Source: Paracoccus thiocyanatus
GTDB taxonomy: Bacteria; Pseudomonadota; Alphaproteobacteria; Rhodobacterales; Rhodobacteraceae
Direction of reading: 5' to 3'
DNA: 51,600 nt
Assembly: GCF_900156255.1 (NCBI RefSeq)
Contig: NZ_FTMK01000021.1
Location: 1 to 51,600 of the forward strand
Notes under the pieces: generated by a model
Told to the model about the DNA's origin: nothing
The model's database searches: none
Seen by the model: only the letters and a program-made list of their open reading frames with translations
In this document: positions 19,143 to 28,192 of the stretch, in pieces
Position numbering within the stretch: the stretch's first letter is position 1
Layout of the letters: every line of letters starts with the position of its first letter
Position numbers and translations under genes: made by a program

Positions 19143-20469
19143 GGCTGATCTTTTTGACTCCGCGCCCGCTTCGGGCGAATCTTCGCGCGCCGCGGCGCGC
19201 CCTTTGGCCGACCGGATCCGTCCGGCGCGGCTTGCCGATGTCGTGGGTCAGGGCAAGGTGCTTGGCCCCGATGGCCCGCTGGGGGCCATGCTGGCCGCGG
19301 GCAGCCTGTCCTCGCTGATCCTCTGGGGACCGCCGGGGGTCGGCAAGACCACCATCGCCCGCCTGCTGGCGCAGGAAACCGAACTGGCCTTCGTGCAGAT
19401 CTCGGCGATCTTTTCCGGCGTGCCCGAACTGCGCAAGGTGTTCGAGGCCGCGCGCCTGCGCCGAAGCCAGGGCCGCGGCACGCTGCTGTTCGTGGACGAG
19501 ATCCATCGCTTCAACAAGGCGCAGCAGGACAGCTTCCTGCCGCATATGGAGGACGGCACCATCACCCTGGTCGGTGCCACCACGGAAAACCCCAGTTTCG
19601 AATTGAACGCCGCGCTTCTGTCCCGCGCCCAGGTCATCGTGCTGGAGCGGCTGAGCCTTGCCGACCTGGAACGCCTGGCGCAGCGCGCCGAGCAAGAACT
19701 GGGCCGCGCCCTGCCGCTGACCGGCGAGGCCCGCGACCGGCTGCTGGAGATGGCCGATGGCGACGGCCGCGCTTGTCTGAACCTGATCGAGCAGGTGATG
19801 GCCTGGAAGGTCAAGGGCAAGCTTGACCCCGATCAGTTGGCGCAGCGGCTGATGCGGCGGGCGGCGAAATACGACAAGTCCGGGGACGAGCATTACAACC
19901 TGATCTCGGCGCTGCACAAATCGGTGCGCGGCAGCGACCCGGACGCGGCGCTTTACTGGCTGTCGCGGATGCTGGAGGGGGGCGAGGATCCGCGCTACCT
20001 GGCCCGCCGCCTGACCCGCATGGCGATCGAGGATATCGGCCTGGCCGATCCGGCGGCGCAGCGCCATTGCCTGGACGCCTGGGCGCTTTACGAACGCTTG
20101 GGTTCGCCCGAGGGGGAATTGGCGCTGGCCCAGGCCACGATCTATCTGGCGCTGGCGCCCAAGTCGAATGCCGGCTATGCCGCCTACAAGGCATCGCGCG
20201 ACCTGGCGCGGCGTTCGGGCAGCCAGATGCCGCCGGCGCATATCCTGAACGCGCCGACCGGGCTGATGAAGGATCAGGGCTATGGCGCGGGCTACGCCTA
20301 TGACCACGATGCCGAGGACGCCTTTTCCGGCCAGAACTATTTCCCCGACGGCATGAAGCGCCCGGTCTTCTACCTGCCCGTCGAACGCGGATTCGAGCGT
20401 GATCTGAAAAAGCGCGTTGAATGGTTCGCCGGGCTGCGTCAGAAGCGGCGGGCAGAGGACAAAGCATGA
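19141..20469 (+). CDS. rarA: Replication-associated recombination protein A (AAA+ ATPase)
   Basis: RarA (MgsA/WRNIP1 family) acts at stalled replication forks and interacts with SSB. The 442-residue protein has Walker A GPPGVGKTT at residues 63-71, Walker B LLFVDEIHRF at 115-124, sensor I VGATTENPSF, and the C-terminal RarA tetramerisation region with HYNLISALHKSVRGSDPDAALYWL and PKSNAGYAAYK. It starts the block rarA-crcB-rluC-HAD-ATP12, in which its TGA overlaps the crcB ATG (ATGA). A canonical ribosome-binding site is missing directly before the ATG. An ATG at 19130 is out of frame. Confidence 0.95.
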   Translation: MADLFDSAPASGESSRAAARPLADRIRPARLADVVGQGKVLGPDGPLGAMLAAGSLSSLILWGPPGVGKTTIARLLAQETELAFVQISAIFSGVPELRKVFEAARLRRSQGRGTLLFVDEIHRFNKAQQDSFLPHMEDGTITLVGATTENPSFELNAALLSRAQVIVLERLSLADLERLAQRAEQELGRALPLTGEARDRLLEMADGDGRACLNLIEQVMAWKVKGKLDPDQLAQRLMRRAAKYDKSGDEHYNLISALHKSVRGSDPDAALYWLSRMLEGGEDPRYLARRLTRMAIEDIGLADPAAQRHCLDAWALYERLGSPEGELALAQATIYLALAPKSNAGYAAYKASRDLARRSGSQMPPAHILNAPTGLMKDQGYGAGYAYDHDAEDAFSGQNYFPDGMKRPVFYLPVERGFERDLKKRVEWFAGLRQKRRAEDKA

Positions 20470-20840
20470 CACAGATTTTCCTTCAGGTCGCATTGGGCGG
20501 GGCGATGGGTTCCGCGGCGCGCCATGGGGTCAATATCCTGGCCGGGCGGCTAAGCCCCGGCTTTCCCCTGGGCACGCTGGCCGTGAACATCGCCGGCTGC
20601 CTGGCCATGGGGCTTTTGGCCGCGGCGCTGGCGCATCGGGGCGGCCAGCACCTGGCGCCCTTTTTGCTGACCGGGGTCCTGGGCGGATTCACCACCTTTT
20701 CCGCCTTTGCCCTGGACAGCCTGACGCTGTGGGAACGCGGCGCCGCCGCCACCGCGCTTGGCTATGTCGCGGGCTCGGTCCTTTTGTCGCTGGCGGCGGT
20801 GATGGCCGGTCTGGCTTTGGGCCGGGGGCTTTTCGCATGA
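20466..20840 (+). CDS. crcB: Fluoride ion channel CrcB/Fluc
   Basis: CrcB forms dual-topology dimers that export fluoride. The 124-residue protein MTQIFLQVALGGAMGSAARH has four membrane helices, the family motif FPLGTLAVNIAGCLAMG (with the conserved Asn) and the Phe-box region GVLGGFTTFSAFALDS. The ATG at 20466 overlaps the rarA stop; the longer frame from 20421 lies inside rarA. No fluoride riboswitch is possible upstream because the gene is translationally coupled to rarA. Its end overlaps the next gene by four bases. Confidence 0.95.
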   Translation: MTQIFLQVALGGAMGSAARHGVNILAGRLSPGFPLGTLAVNIAGCLAMGLLAAALAHRGGQHLAPFLLTGVLGGFTTFSAFALDSLTLWERGAAATALGYVAGSVLLSLAAVMAGLALGRGLFA

Positions 20841-21883
20841 GCGGCGTGCAGACCATCCGCATCGGCGCGGACGAGGGCGAGCAGCGCATCGACCGCTGGC
20901 TGAAGAAGCGGTTCCCGCAGCTGACCCAGGGCGCGGTGGAAAAGATGTGCCGCACCGGGCAGTTGCGCGTCGATGGCGGCCGGGTCAAGGCCAATACCCG
21001 CATCGAGGCCGGGCAAGAGGTGCGCGTGCCGCCGCTGCCCGAAGGCGCGCCGCCCCCTGCCAAGCCGAAAGCCTCGGTCAAGCAGTCCGATGCCGAGATG
21101 ATCCAGTCCTGCGTCTTGTGGCGCGACGAGCATATCATCGCGCTGAACAAGCCGCCGGGCCTGCCCTCGCAGGGCGGCTCGGGACAGGGCGACCGGCATG
21201 TGGACGGGCTGACCGCGGCCCTGATGTTCGGCTACAAGGACCGGCCGAAGCTGGTGCATCGGCTGGACAAGGACACGTCGGGGGTGCTGCTGCTGGCGCG
21301 CACCGACCGCATCGCGCGGGCGCTGTCCGAGGCGTTCCGCCACCGGCTGACCCGCAAGATCTATTGGGCCGCCGTGGCCGGCGTGCCGCATCCGCGCATG
21401 GGTTCGATCAAATACGGGCTGGTCAAGGCGCCGGGCCGCGGCCGGGGCGGCGAGGGCGAGAAGATGATCGCCGTCCACCCCTCGGCCCTGGCGACGACCG
21501 AAGGGGCCAAGCGCGCCCATACCGATTATGCCGTGCTGGATGCCTTGGGGGGCCGCGTTTCCTGGGTGGCGATGGTGCCCGTCACCGGCCGCACCCATCA
21601 GCTGCGCGCCCATATGGCCGAGATCGGCCACCCCATCGTCGGCGACGGCAAATATGGCGGCTCGGGCCAGGAAAACCTGGGCGATGGCTGGGGCGCGCAA
21701 TTGGGCGGCGAGATCAGCCGCAAGCTGCACCTGCATGCGCGCATGATCCGCTTTGAGCATCCGATCACCAAGAAGCCGGTCTCGATCACCGCGCCCTTGC
21801 CCGATCACATGACGCGCACCTGGAAGACGCTGGGCTGGTCGGAAAACGACGTGCCCGAAGACCCCTTTGCCGAGACCGCATAG
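20837..21883 (+). CDS. rluC: RluA/RluC-family 23S rRNA pseudouridine synthase
   Basis: The family converts specific uridines of 23S rRNA to pseudouridine. The 348-residue protein has an N-terminal S4 RNA-binding domain (residues 12-65: QRIDRWLKKRFPQLTQGAVEK) and the catalytic domain with PKLVHRLDKDTSGVLLLAR, whose first Asp in RLDKDTSG is the nucleophile, and later VTGRTHQLRAHMAEIGHPIVGD. The length and S4 domain favour RluC (positions 955/2504/2580) over RluD, but the target cannot be settled here. The ATG at 20837 overlaps the crcB stop (ATGA). Confidence 0.88.
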   Translation: MSGVQTIRIGADEGEQRIDRWLKKRFPQLTQGAVEKMCRTGQLRVDGGRVKANTRIEAGQEVRVPPLPEGAPPPAKPKASVKQSDAEMIQSCVLWRDEHIIALNKPPGLPSQGGSGQGDRHVDGLTAALMFGYKDRPKLVHRLDKDTSGVLLLARTDRIARALSEAFRHRLTRKIYWAAVAGVPHPRMGSIKYGLVKAPGRGRGGEGEKMIAVHPSALATTEGAKRAHTDYAVLDALGGRVSWVAMVPVTGRTHQLRAHMAEIGHPIVGDGKYGGSGQENLGDGWGAQLGGEISRKLHLHARMIRFEHPITKKPVSITAPLPDHMTRTWKTLGWSENDVPEDPFAETA

Positions 21884-21890
21884 CCCCGTC

Positions 21891-22553
21891 ATGAAACTGG
21901 TCATCTTCGACATCGACGGCACGCTGGTCGACAGCCAGCAGGAAATCACCCAGGCCATGAACCAGGCCGTGCTGGCCGCCGGCCTGCCCGAGATGGAGCC
22001 GGCGCGCATCCTGTCCATCGTCGGATTGTCGCTGCCGGTGGCGGTGGCGCAGCTTTTGCCGGGGGCGGGACCGGACCTGCACGAGCGCGTCGTGGCCGGC
22101 TATCGCGATTCCTTCATCGCCTCGCGCGCGGCGGGGCTGCTGCCGCCGCTTTATCCCGGCGCGCTGGATTGCCTGGATGCGCTGGCCGCGCGGGACCGGC
22201 TGCTTTTGGGCATCGCCACCGGCAAGCCGGCGCGCGGGCTGGCGGCGGTCCTGGATGCGCACGGGCTGACCGGGCGCTTCGTCACCCGGCAATCGGCCGA
22301 CGGCCATCCCTCCAAGCCGCATCCGGCGATGCTGGAAAGTGCGCTTTTGGAAACCGGGGTGGCGGCGGGGCGCGCGGTCATGGTGGGCGATTCCACCTTT
22401 GACATGGAAATGGCGCGGGCGGCCGGGGTTGCCGGTTTCGGGGTCGGCTGGGGTTTTTGCCCGGTCGAACAGCTGCATGCCGCCGGGGCGCAGATGATCG
22501 CGCCGGATTATCCCGCCTTGACCCGCGCGCTGCTGGAGTGGGCCGATGAGTGA
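21891..22553 (+). CDS. HAD-superfamily hydrolase, phosphoglycolate-phosphatase-like
   Basis: The 220-residue protein starts MKLVIFDIDGTLVDSQQEIT, with nucleophile Asp7 and acid/base Asp9 of HAD motif I. Motif II is IATGKPARG, motif III SKPHPAMLESAL, and motif IV GDSTFDMEMARAAG. The cap after motif I is of the C1, helical type as in Gph and related phosphatases. The substrate is not deducible. The ATG at 21891 is 7 bases after the pseudouridine synthase stop; the longer frame from 21867 overlaps that gene. It overlaps the ATP12 gene by 8 bases. Confidence 0.88.
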   Translation: MKLVIFDIDGTLVDSQQEITQAMNQAVLAAGLPEMEPARILSIVGLSLPVAVAQLLPGAGPDLHERVVAGYRDSFIASRAAGLLPPLYPGALDCLDALAARDRLLLGIATGKPARGLAAVLDAHGLTGRFVTRQSADGHPSKPHPAMLESALLETGVAAGRAVMVGDSTFDMEMARAAGVAGFGVGWGFCPVEQLHAAGAQMIAPDYPALTRALLEWADE

Positions 22554-23256
22554 ATGGAAGGCAAGGCGGTTCTGGACCCGCGCCACGGTCCGCGCCGACC
22601 AGGGCGGCTGGGGCGTGCTGCTGGACGATCGCCCCCTGCGCACGCCGGGCAAGCGGCCGCTGATCCTGCCGACCCAGGCGCTGGCCCAGGCGGTGGCGGA
22701 CGAATGGCAGGCGGCGCCCCAGGTGATCGACCCCGGCGCCATGCCGCTGACCCGCGCCGCCAATTCGGCCCTGGAAAAGGTCGCGCCGCAAATCGACGCG
22801 GTGGCGGACAGCCTGGCCGAATATGGCGGCACCGACCTGCTGTGCTATCGCGCCGATGCGCCCGAGGCGCTGGTGCGCGCCCAGGCCGAGGGCTGGGATC
22901 CGCTGATCGACTGGGCCGCGACCGTGCTTCGCGCCCCCCTGCGCATCACCCATGGGGTGATCCCGGTGCCGCAGGACGCCGCCATGCTGCTGAAACTGCG
23001 CGCAGAAGTCGCAGCCCTGGACGCGTTCGGCCTGACTGCCCTGCACGACCTGGTGACGATCCCCGGCTCTTTGATCCTGGGGCTGGCGGTCATTCGCGGC
23101 CGGATCGACGCCGCCGCAGCCCATGCCCTGTCCCGGATTGACGAGGAATTTCAGGCGCAACGCTGGGGCCGCGACGACGAGGCCGACCAGGCCGCCGCAA
23201 ACCGTCTGGCCGCGCTGCGCGATTCGGAACGGTTTTGGCATCTCAGCCGCGCGTGA
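22546..23256 (+). CDS. ATP12-family F1-ATPase assembly chaperone
   Basis: ATP12 (ATPAF2 in mitochondria) binds the F1 alpha subunit during ATP synthase assembly; outside mitochondria it is found mainly in alphaproteobacteria. The 236-residue protein has the family features LDDRPLRTPGKRPLILPTQALA near the start, AVADEWQAAPQVIDPGAMPLTRAANSALEKV, the mid-region YGGTDLLCYRADAPEALV, and GSLILGLAVIRG. It starts inside the HAD gene (ATGAGTGA) and is the last gene of the block. A promoter-like site for the next operon lies 22 bases after its stop. Confidence 0.93.
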   Translation: MSEWKARRFWTRATVRADQGGWGVLLDDRPLRTPGKRPLILPTQALAQAVADEWQAAPQVIDPGAMPLTRAANSALEKVAPQIDAVADSLAEYGGTDLLCYRADAPEALVRAQAEGWDPLIDWAATVLRAPLRITHGVIPVPQDAAMLLKLRAEVAALDAFGLTALHDLVTIPGSLILGLAVIRGRIDAAAAHALSRIDEEFQAQRWGRDDEADQAAANRLAALRDSERFWHLSRA

Positions 23257-23277
23257 AAGCGGCCGCGGGGTTCTTTC

Positions 23278-23305
23278 TTGACGCATGGCCCCCTATCGGC
23301 ACAAT
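23278..23305 (+). promoter_or_regulatory. Candidate promoter of bztABCD
   Basis: TTGACG at 23278-23283 and CACAAT at 23300-23305, 16 bases apart, lie 104 bases upstream of bztA. It is the only good -35 hexamer in the gap. The remaining 5' leader holds no recognised riboswitch. Confidence 0.45.
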
Positions 23306-23408
23306 ACCGCTGATGGGGGCGCGCATTGCCCCTTGTTCATGCGGGCTCACCGGCAGTCCCTCCGACGGCCCATTCTGGGCGAGACCGGCTACAACAGTGG
23401 GGAAATCA

Positions 23409-24434
23409 ATGAAGAAATCTGTATTCTTCGGCTCTGTGACCGCCGTCGCGCTGGCGGCTTCGGGCGCGCTGGCCGCGGAAGGCGACACGTTGAAAGAGGT
23501 CAAGGCCCGCGACGCGCTGAATTGCGGCGTGAATACCGGCCTGATCGGCTTTGCCGCCCCCGATGCCAATGGCAACTGGTCGGGCTTCGACGTGTCCTAT
23601 TGCAAGGCGCTGGCGGCGGCGGTTCTGGGGGATGCCACCAAGGTCAAATACGTGCCGGTGACGGGCCAGACCCGCTTTACCGCGCTGTCCTCGGGCGAGG
23701 TGGACGTGCTGGCGCGCAACTCGACCTGGACCTTTCAGCGCGACACCGATCTCAAGCTGGATTTCATCGGCATCAACTATTACGACGGCCAGGGCTTCAT
23801 GGTCCGCAAGGACCTGGGCGTTTCCTCGGCCAAGGAACTGAACGGCGCCACGATCTGCATCCAGACCGGCACCACGACCGAGTTGAACCTGGCCGATTAC
23901 TTCAAGGCCAACAACATGGAATACCAGCCCGTCAATATCGACAGCAATGCCGAGGGCGAACAGCAATACATGGCCGGCGCCTGCGACGCCTATACGACCG
24001 ACGCCTCGGGGCTGGCGGCGACGCGGGCAAGCTTTGCCGACCCGGAAAACCACATCATCCTGCCCGAGATCATTTCCAAGGAACCCCTGGGGCCGGCGGT
24101 GCGCCATGGCGACAACAACTGGGGCGACATCGCGCGCTGGACGCTTTACGCGCTGATCGCGGCCGAGGAATACGGCGTCACCTCGGCCAATATCGACGAA
24201 TTGGCGAAATCCTCGAACAACCCCGAGGTCCAGCGCCTGCTGGGCACCACCGACGAGCTGGGCAAGATGATCGGGCTTGACGCCGAATGGGCGCGCCGCG
24301 CCATCAAGGCCAGCGGCAATTACGGAGAAATCTTCGCCGCCACCATCGGCGAGCAGACGCCCATCGGCCTGGCGCGCGGCTTGAACGCGCAATGGACCCA
24401 GGGCGGGCTGATGTATGCGATGCCTTTCCGGTAA
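23409..24434 (+). CDS. bztA: Glutamate/glutamine/aspartate/asparagine-binding periplasmic protein
   Basis: It is the substrate-binding protein of a PAAT-type amino-acid ABC transporter (BztA of Rhodobacter, AapJ of rhizobia). The 341-residue precursor starts MKKSVFFGSVTAVALAASGALAAEG, a signal peptide cleaved near ALA. The mature N-terminus LKEVKARDALNCGVNTGLIGFAAPDANGNW and GFDVSYCKALAAAVLGD are family hallmarks. AGTGGGGAAATCA precedes the ATG at 23409; the frame stays open upstream to 23235 but that part is not family-like. It is first in bztABCD and separated from the permeases by a strong hairpin. Confidence 0.95.
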   Translation: MKKSVFFGSVTAVALAASGALAAEGDTLKEVKARDALNCGVNTGLIGFAAPDANGNWSGFDVSYCKALAAAVLGDATKVKYVPVTGQTRFTALSSGEVDVLARNSTWTFQRDTDLKLDFIGINYYDGQGFMVRKDLGVSSAKELNGATICIQTGTTTELNLADYFKANNMEYQPVNIDSNAEGEQQYMAGACDAYTTDASGLAATRASFADPENHIILPEIISKEPLGPAVRHGDNNWGDIARWTLYALIAAEEYGVTSANIDELAKSSNNPEVQRLLGTTDELGKMIGLDAEWARRAIKASGNYGEIFAATIGEQTPIGLARGLNAQWTQGGLMYAMPFR

Positions 24435-24451
24435 TCGCGACTGAAAAGAAA

Positions 24452-24473
24452 GGGCATGCGGGGGCGCATGCCC
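24452..24473 (+). other. Hairpin between bztA and bztB
   Basis: GGGCATGCG and CGCATGCCC form a perfect 9-bp stem with a GGGG loop, 17 bases after the bztA stop and without a T tract. Structures in this position are known in other binding-protein operons to stabilise the upstream mRNA and keep binding protein in excess over permease. Confidence 0.6.
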
Positions 24474-24549
24474 CCGCGCCCCCAGAACGAAAACCGGCAA
24501 GCCAGAGGCCCAAGGCCCGATCCATGTGCCGGACACAGGGGGTTGATAC

Positions 24550-25803
24550 ATGGTCACCTATACGGGGGCGGTTGATCCGCCGTTCCGCTTGTCGATGCTG
24601 ATCTATGACCGGCGCTATCGGTCGCTGACGCTGCAAGCCATCGTCTTTATCCTGGTGATGCTGGCGGCAAGCTGGATCATCGACAACACGCTGAAAAACC
24701 TGGCCGACCTGGGCAAGACGCTTAGCTTCGACTTTCTGTTCCGGCGGGCCGGATACGATATTCCCCAGCAGCTTATCCCCTATAACTCGGACGACACGCA
24801 TCTGCGCGCCGCCGTGGTCGGGCTGCTGAACACGCTTCTGGTCTCGGTGCTGGGCTGTATCGCGGCCACCGTGCTGGGCGTGGTGGCGGGGGTGTTGCGC
24901 CTGTCCTCGAACTGGCTGATCGCCCGGCTGATGACCGTCTATGTCGAGGTCTTTCGCAACATCCCGCTGTTGCTGTGGATCCTGGTCTGCCTGGCGCTTT
25001 TTACCGAGATCATGCCGCCCCCCAATGCCTATCGCGGCGAAAATCCGGCGGCCGGCATGATCCTGTTCGACATGGTCGCGCCGACCAACCGCTATACCGC
25101 CATCCCCTCGATCGGCATGACCAACCCGCCCGGCACCCTGGCGCTGGGGCGCGAGGGGATAAGTTGGGCGTTCATCGCCTTTGCCGTGGTCATCGCCGCG
25201 GCCCTAGCCGGGCGCCGCCTGCTGCGGTCCTGGGCGCGGCGGGTGCAGGACCAGACCGGCAAGCGGCCGACGACCTGGTGGATCAGCCTGGCGATGTTCG
25301 CGCTGCCGGTGCTGCTGCTGACCTGGTATTTCGGCCTGCACCTGATCCCGCCGGTGCTGCGCGGCTTCAACTTTGCCGATGGCATCAACCTGGACAATGC
25401 GCTGGTGGTGCTGTGGCTGGCGCTGACGCTTTACACCGGCGCCTTCATCGCCGAGATCGTGCGCGCCGGCATCCTGGCCGTCAGCCGCGGCCAGTCCGAG
25501 GCCGCCTTTGCCCTGGGCCTGCGCCCGCGCCGCACCATGTCGCTGGTGATCCTGCCGCAGGCGCTGCGGGTGATCGTGCCGCCGCTGATCTCGCAATACC
25601 TGAACCTGACCAAGAACAGCTCGCTTGCCATCGCCGTCGGCTACATGGACCTGCGCGGCACGCTGGGCGGCACGACGCTGAACCAGACCGGCCGCGAGAT
25701 GGAGGCGATGGTGCTGATGATGGCGGTCTATCTGGCGCTCAGCCTGATCATCTCGGCCGGGATGAACATCTTCAACGTCCGCGTCAGGCTGAAGGAGCGG
25801 TGA
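24550..25803 (+). CDS. bztB: Amino-acid ABC transporter permease BztB/AapQ
   Basis: The first inner-membrane subunit of the transporter, 417 residues. It has the N-terminal membrane helix LTLQAIVFILVMLAASWII, the long Bzt/Aap-specific insertion between helices (ENPAAGMILFDMVAPTNRYT), and the ABC-permease EAA loop EAAFALGLRPRRTMSLVILPQ. The C-terminal part (GAFIAEIVRAGILAVSRGQS) is the conserved His/Glu/Gln-type permease core. AGGGGG lies 7 bases before the ATG. It ends one base before bztC. Confidence 0.95.
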   Translation: MVTYTGAVDPPFRLSMLIYDRRYRSLTLQAIVFILVMLAASWIIDNTLKNLADLGKTLSFDFLFRRAGYDIPQQLIPYNSDDTHLRAAVVGLLNTLLVSVLGCIAATVLGVVAGVLRLSSNWLIARLMTVYVEVFRNIPLLLWILVCLALFTEIMPPPNAYRGENPAAGMILFDMVAPTNRYTAIPSIGMTNPPGTLALGREGISWAFIAFAVVIAAALAGRRLLRSWARRVQDQTGKRPTTWWISLAMFALPVLLLTWYFGLHLIPPVLRGFNFADGINLDNALVVLWLALTLYTGAFIAEIVRAGILAVSRGQSEAAFALGLRPRRTMSLVILPQALRVIVPPLISQYLNLTKNSSLAIAVGYMDLRGTLGGTTLNQTGREMEAMVLMMAVYLALSLIISAGMNIFNVRVRLKER

Positions 25804-25804
25804 G

Positions 25805-27256
25805 ATGAGCGACACGCATTCCGAAACCGTCGCCTTCATGCGCGAAACCATGCTGCCGCCCCAGCCGCCGCCGCTGGCGCAATCGGGCGCAATCAGGTGG
25901 CTGCGCGAGAACCTGTTCTCGGGGCCGCTGAACATCGCGCTGACCTTGGTCGGGCTGGGCATCGTCTGGCTGCTGGTCGGCGCCGTGGGGCCGTGGCTCA
26001 CGCATTCGGTCTGGAACGCCGGCAGCATGGCCGAATGCCGCCAGATCGTCGCCGAGACCTGGGGGCAGGGCGCCACCGGCGCCTGTTTCGCGCTGGTCAA
26101 GCATCGCTGGAACCAGTTCCTGTTCGGCTTCTATCCGCAGGCGCTTTACTGGCGCCCGGTCCTGGCCTTTGGCCTGCTGTTCCTGGCTTTGGCCCCGCTG
26201 CTGTTTTCCGAAAGCGCCAGGGCGCGGCGGGTGGTGCTGGGCCTGGCCCTGGTGCTGACGCTGGTCGTGTCGGCGGTGCTGGATGCGCCGGGGCCGGCGC
26301 TTGCCGGCATGGCGGTGGCGATGCTGGGCTGGGCCGCGCTGGTCGAGGCGCGGCCGCGCCCGGCCTTGCTGGCCAGCCTGGTCTATCCCTTTGCCGCGGC
26401 CTGGCTGCTTTGGGGCGGCTCGCTATGGACCGAGGCGATGGCGCTGGCCGGTTTTGCCATGGGCTTCGTGGTCTGGCGCGGGCTGGCGCGGTTCGGGCTT
26501 TTCGCCTTTGCCCTGGCGGTCGTGGCGGCCGCGGCCTGGTGGCTGCTGCTGGCCGGTCCTCTCGCCGCCGCGCTGGCGGGGGTGCTGCCCTTGCGCTTGC
26601 AGCCGGTTTCGTCGGACCAGTTCGGCGGCTTCGTGCTGTCGATCACCATCGGCGTCGCCGGCATCGCGCTCTCGCTGCCGCTGGGGGTGATCCTGGCGCT
26701 GGCGCGGCGGTCGGACCTGCCGGTCATCAAGGTGCTGGCGGTGATGTTCATCGAGTTCATCCGCGGCGTGCCGCTGATCACGCTGCTGTTCGTAGCCTCG
26801 CTGCTGCTGAACTATTTCCTGCCGCCGGGGACGAATTTCGACGTTATCCTGCGGGTGATCATCATGGTGACGCTGTTTGCCGCCGCCTATATGGCCGAGG
26901 TGATCCGCGGCGGGCTGGCGGGCCTGCCCAAGGGCCAATACGAGGCCGCAGACGCCCTGGGCCTGGACTATTGGAAGGCGCAGCGGCTGATCATCCTGCC
27001 GCAGGCGCTGAAGATCAGCATCCCCGGCATCGTCTCGACCTTCATCGGCATGTTCAAGGACACGACGCTGGTGGTCTTTGTCGGGCTTTACGACCCGCTC
27101 AAGGCCATGTCCGACACCATCCGCGCCAGCTTCGAATGGAAGGGCGCCTATTGGGAGCCCTATATCTTCGTCGGCGCGATCTTCTTCGTCCTGTGCTTCG
27201 GCATGTCGCGCTATTCCATGTATCTGGAACGGCGGCTGAAGCATGACCACCGTTAA
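25805..27256 (+). CDS. bztC: Amino-acid ABC transporter permease BztC/AapM
   Basis: The second permease, 483 residues, larger than typical AapM because of an extended hydrophobic middle (residues 115-255, several additional helices, e.g. RVVLGLALVLTLVVSAVL). The C-terminal half is the classical permease: FVLSITIGVAGIALSLPLGV, FIEFIRGVPLITLLF, and the EAA loop YEAADALGLDYWKAQRLIILPQ. Its ATG at 25805 directly follows the bztB TGA. bztD follows 12 bases after its stop. BztB and BztC form a heterodimer in characterised systems. Confidence 0.94.
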   Translation: MSDTHSETVAFMRETMLPPQPPPLAQSGAIRWLRENLFSGPLNIALTLVGLGIVWLLVGAVGPWLTHSVWNAGSMAECRQIVAETWGQGATGACFALVKHRWNQFLFGFYPQALYWRPVLAFGLLFLALAPLLFSESARARRVVLGLALVLTLVVSAVLDAPGPALAGMAVAMLGWAALVEARPRPALLASLVYPFAAAWLLWGGSLWTEAMALAGFAMGFVVWRGLARFGLFAFALAVVAAAAWWLLLAGPLAAALAGVLPLRLQPVSSDQFGGFVLSITIGVAGIALSLPLGVILALARRSDLPVIKVLAVMFIEFIRGVPLITLLFVASLLLNYFLPPGTNFDVILRVIIMVTLFAAAYMAEVIRGGLAGLPKGQYEAADALGLDYWKAQRLIILPQALKISIPGIVSTFIGMFKDTTLVVFVGLYDPLKAMSDTIRASFEWKGAYWEPYIFVGAIFFVLCFGMSRYSMYLERRLKHDHR

Positions 27257-27268
27257 GGAGGCGTGAGC

Positions 27269-28036
27269 ATGCAGACAACCGCGATCCCCGCCATCGAATC
27301 CGATGCCGCCATCGAAATCGTCCGGCTGAACAAATGGTACGGCACCTTCCACGTCCTGCGCGACATCGACCTGACGGTGCGGCGGGGCGAGCGTATCGTC
27401 ATCGCCGGGCCATCCGGCTCGGGCAAGTCGACGCTGATCCGCTGCATCAACCGGCTGGAGGAACACCAGTCCGGCAAGATCATCGTGGACGGGACCGAAC
27501 TGACCCATGACCTGAAGAATATCGACAAGGTGCGGTCCGAAGTCGGCATGGTCTTCCAGCATTTCAACCTCTTCCCGCATCTGACCATCCTGGAGAACTG
27601 CACCCTGGCACCGATCTGGGTGCGCAAGGTCCCCCGGCGCGAGGCCGAGGAGACCGCGATGCATTTCCTGGAAAAGGTGCGCATCCCCGACCAGGCGCAT
27701 AAATATCCCGGCCAGTTGTCGGGCGGCCAGCAGCAGCGGGTGGCGATTGCGCGGGCGCTGTGCATGCGGCCGCGGATCATGCTGTTCGACGAGCCGACAA
27801 GCGCGCTGGACCCCGAGATGATCAAGGAGGTCCTGGACACGATGATCGCCCTGGCCGAGGAAGGCATGACCATGATCTGCGTCACCCATGAGATGGGCTT
27901 CGCCCAGGCGGTCGCGCATCGGGTGATCTTCATGGACCAGGGCCAGATCGTCGAGCAGAACACCCCGGTGGAATTCTTCAACAATCCGCAGTCGGAGCGC
28001 AGCAGGCTGTTCCTGTCCCAGATCCTGGGGCACTGA
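27269..28036 (+). CDS. bztD: Amino-acid ABC transporter ATP-binding protein BztD/AapP
   Basis: The 255-residue ATPase energises uptake. Visible are Walker [10 protein letters not shown] (about residues 47-55), Q-loop [16 protein letters not shown], signature [15 protein letters not shown], Walker [15 protein letters not shown] and the H-loop [10 protein letters not shown] choose the ATG at 27269 because AGGAGG lies 7 bases upstream; the GTG at 27263 is too close to that site. Two tandem hairpins follow the stop. The gene closes the bzt operon. Confidence 0.95.
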   Translation: MQTTAIPAIESDAAIEIVRLNKWYGTFHVLRDIDLTVRRGERIVIAGPSGSGKSTLIRCINRLEEHQSGKIIVDGTELTHDLKNIDKVRSEVGMVFQHFNLFPHLTILENCTLAPIWVRKVPRREAEETAMHFLEKVRIPDQAHKYPGQLSGGQQQRVAIARALCMRPRIMLFDEPTSALDPEMIKEVLDTMIALAEEGMTMICVTHEMGFAQAVAHRVIFMDQGQIVEQNTPVEFFNNPQSERSRLFLSQILGH

Positions 28037-28050
28037 ACGGCGCGGTCGCC

Positions 28051-28090
28051 GGGGGACTTCGCGTCCCCCCGCCGCCGCTGGCGCGGCGGC
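28051..28090 (+). terminator. Tandem hairpins after bztD
   Basis: GGGGGAC/GTCCCCC (28051-28057 with 28063-28069) and GCCGCCGC/GCGGCGGC (28071-28078 with 28083-28090) are two adjacent perfect stems of 7 and 8 bp. They lack a T tract and are followed by GGGATATTTCTTCACGG, a stretch that loosely resembles the intergenic repeat seen at 41.1 and 45.7 kb. They probably mark the 3' end of the bzt transcript. Confidence 0.5.
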
Positions 28091-28192
28091 CCCCCCTGCG
28101 GGATATTTCTTCACGGAAGATGCGCAAGGGGGCGGTTGCGGGCTGCGGCAGCGCCGGTCTATCCTGCCGCGGACCGCTTCGGAGATTTTACG

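Noticed and set aside
20400..20470. Possible fluoride riboswitch before crcB
   Set aside because: crcB starts within the rarA stop, so no leader exists there; I saw no crcB RNA motif.
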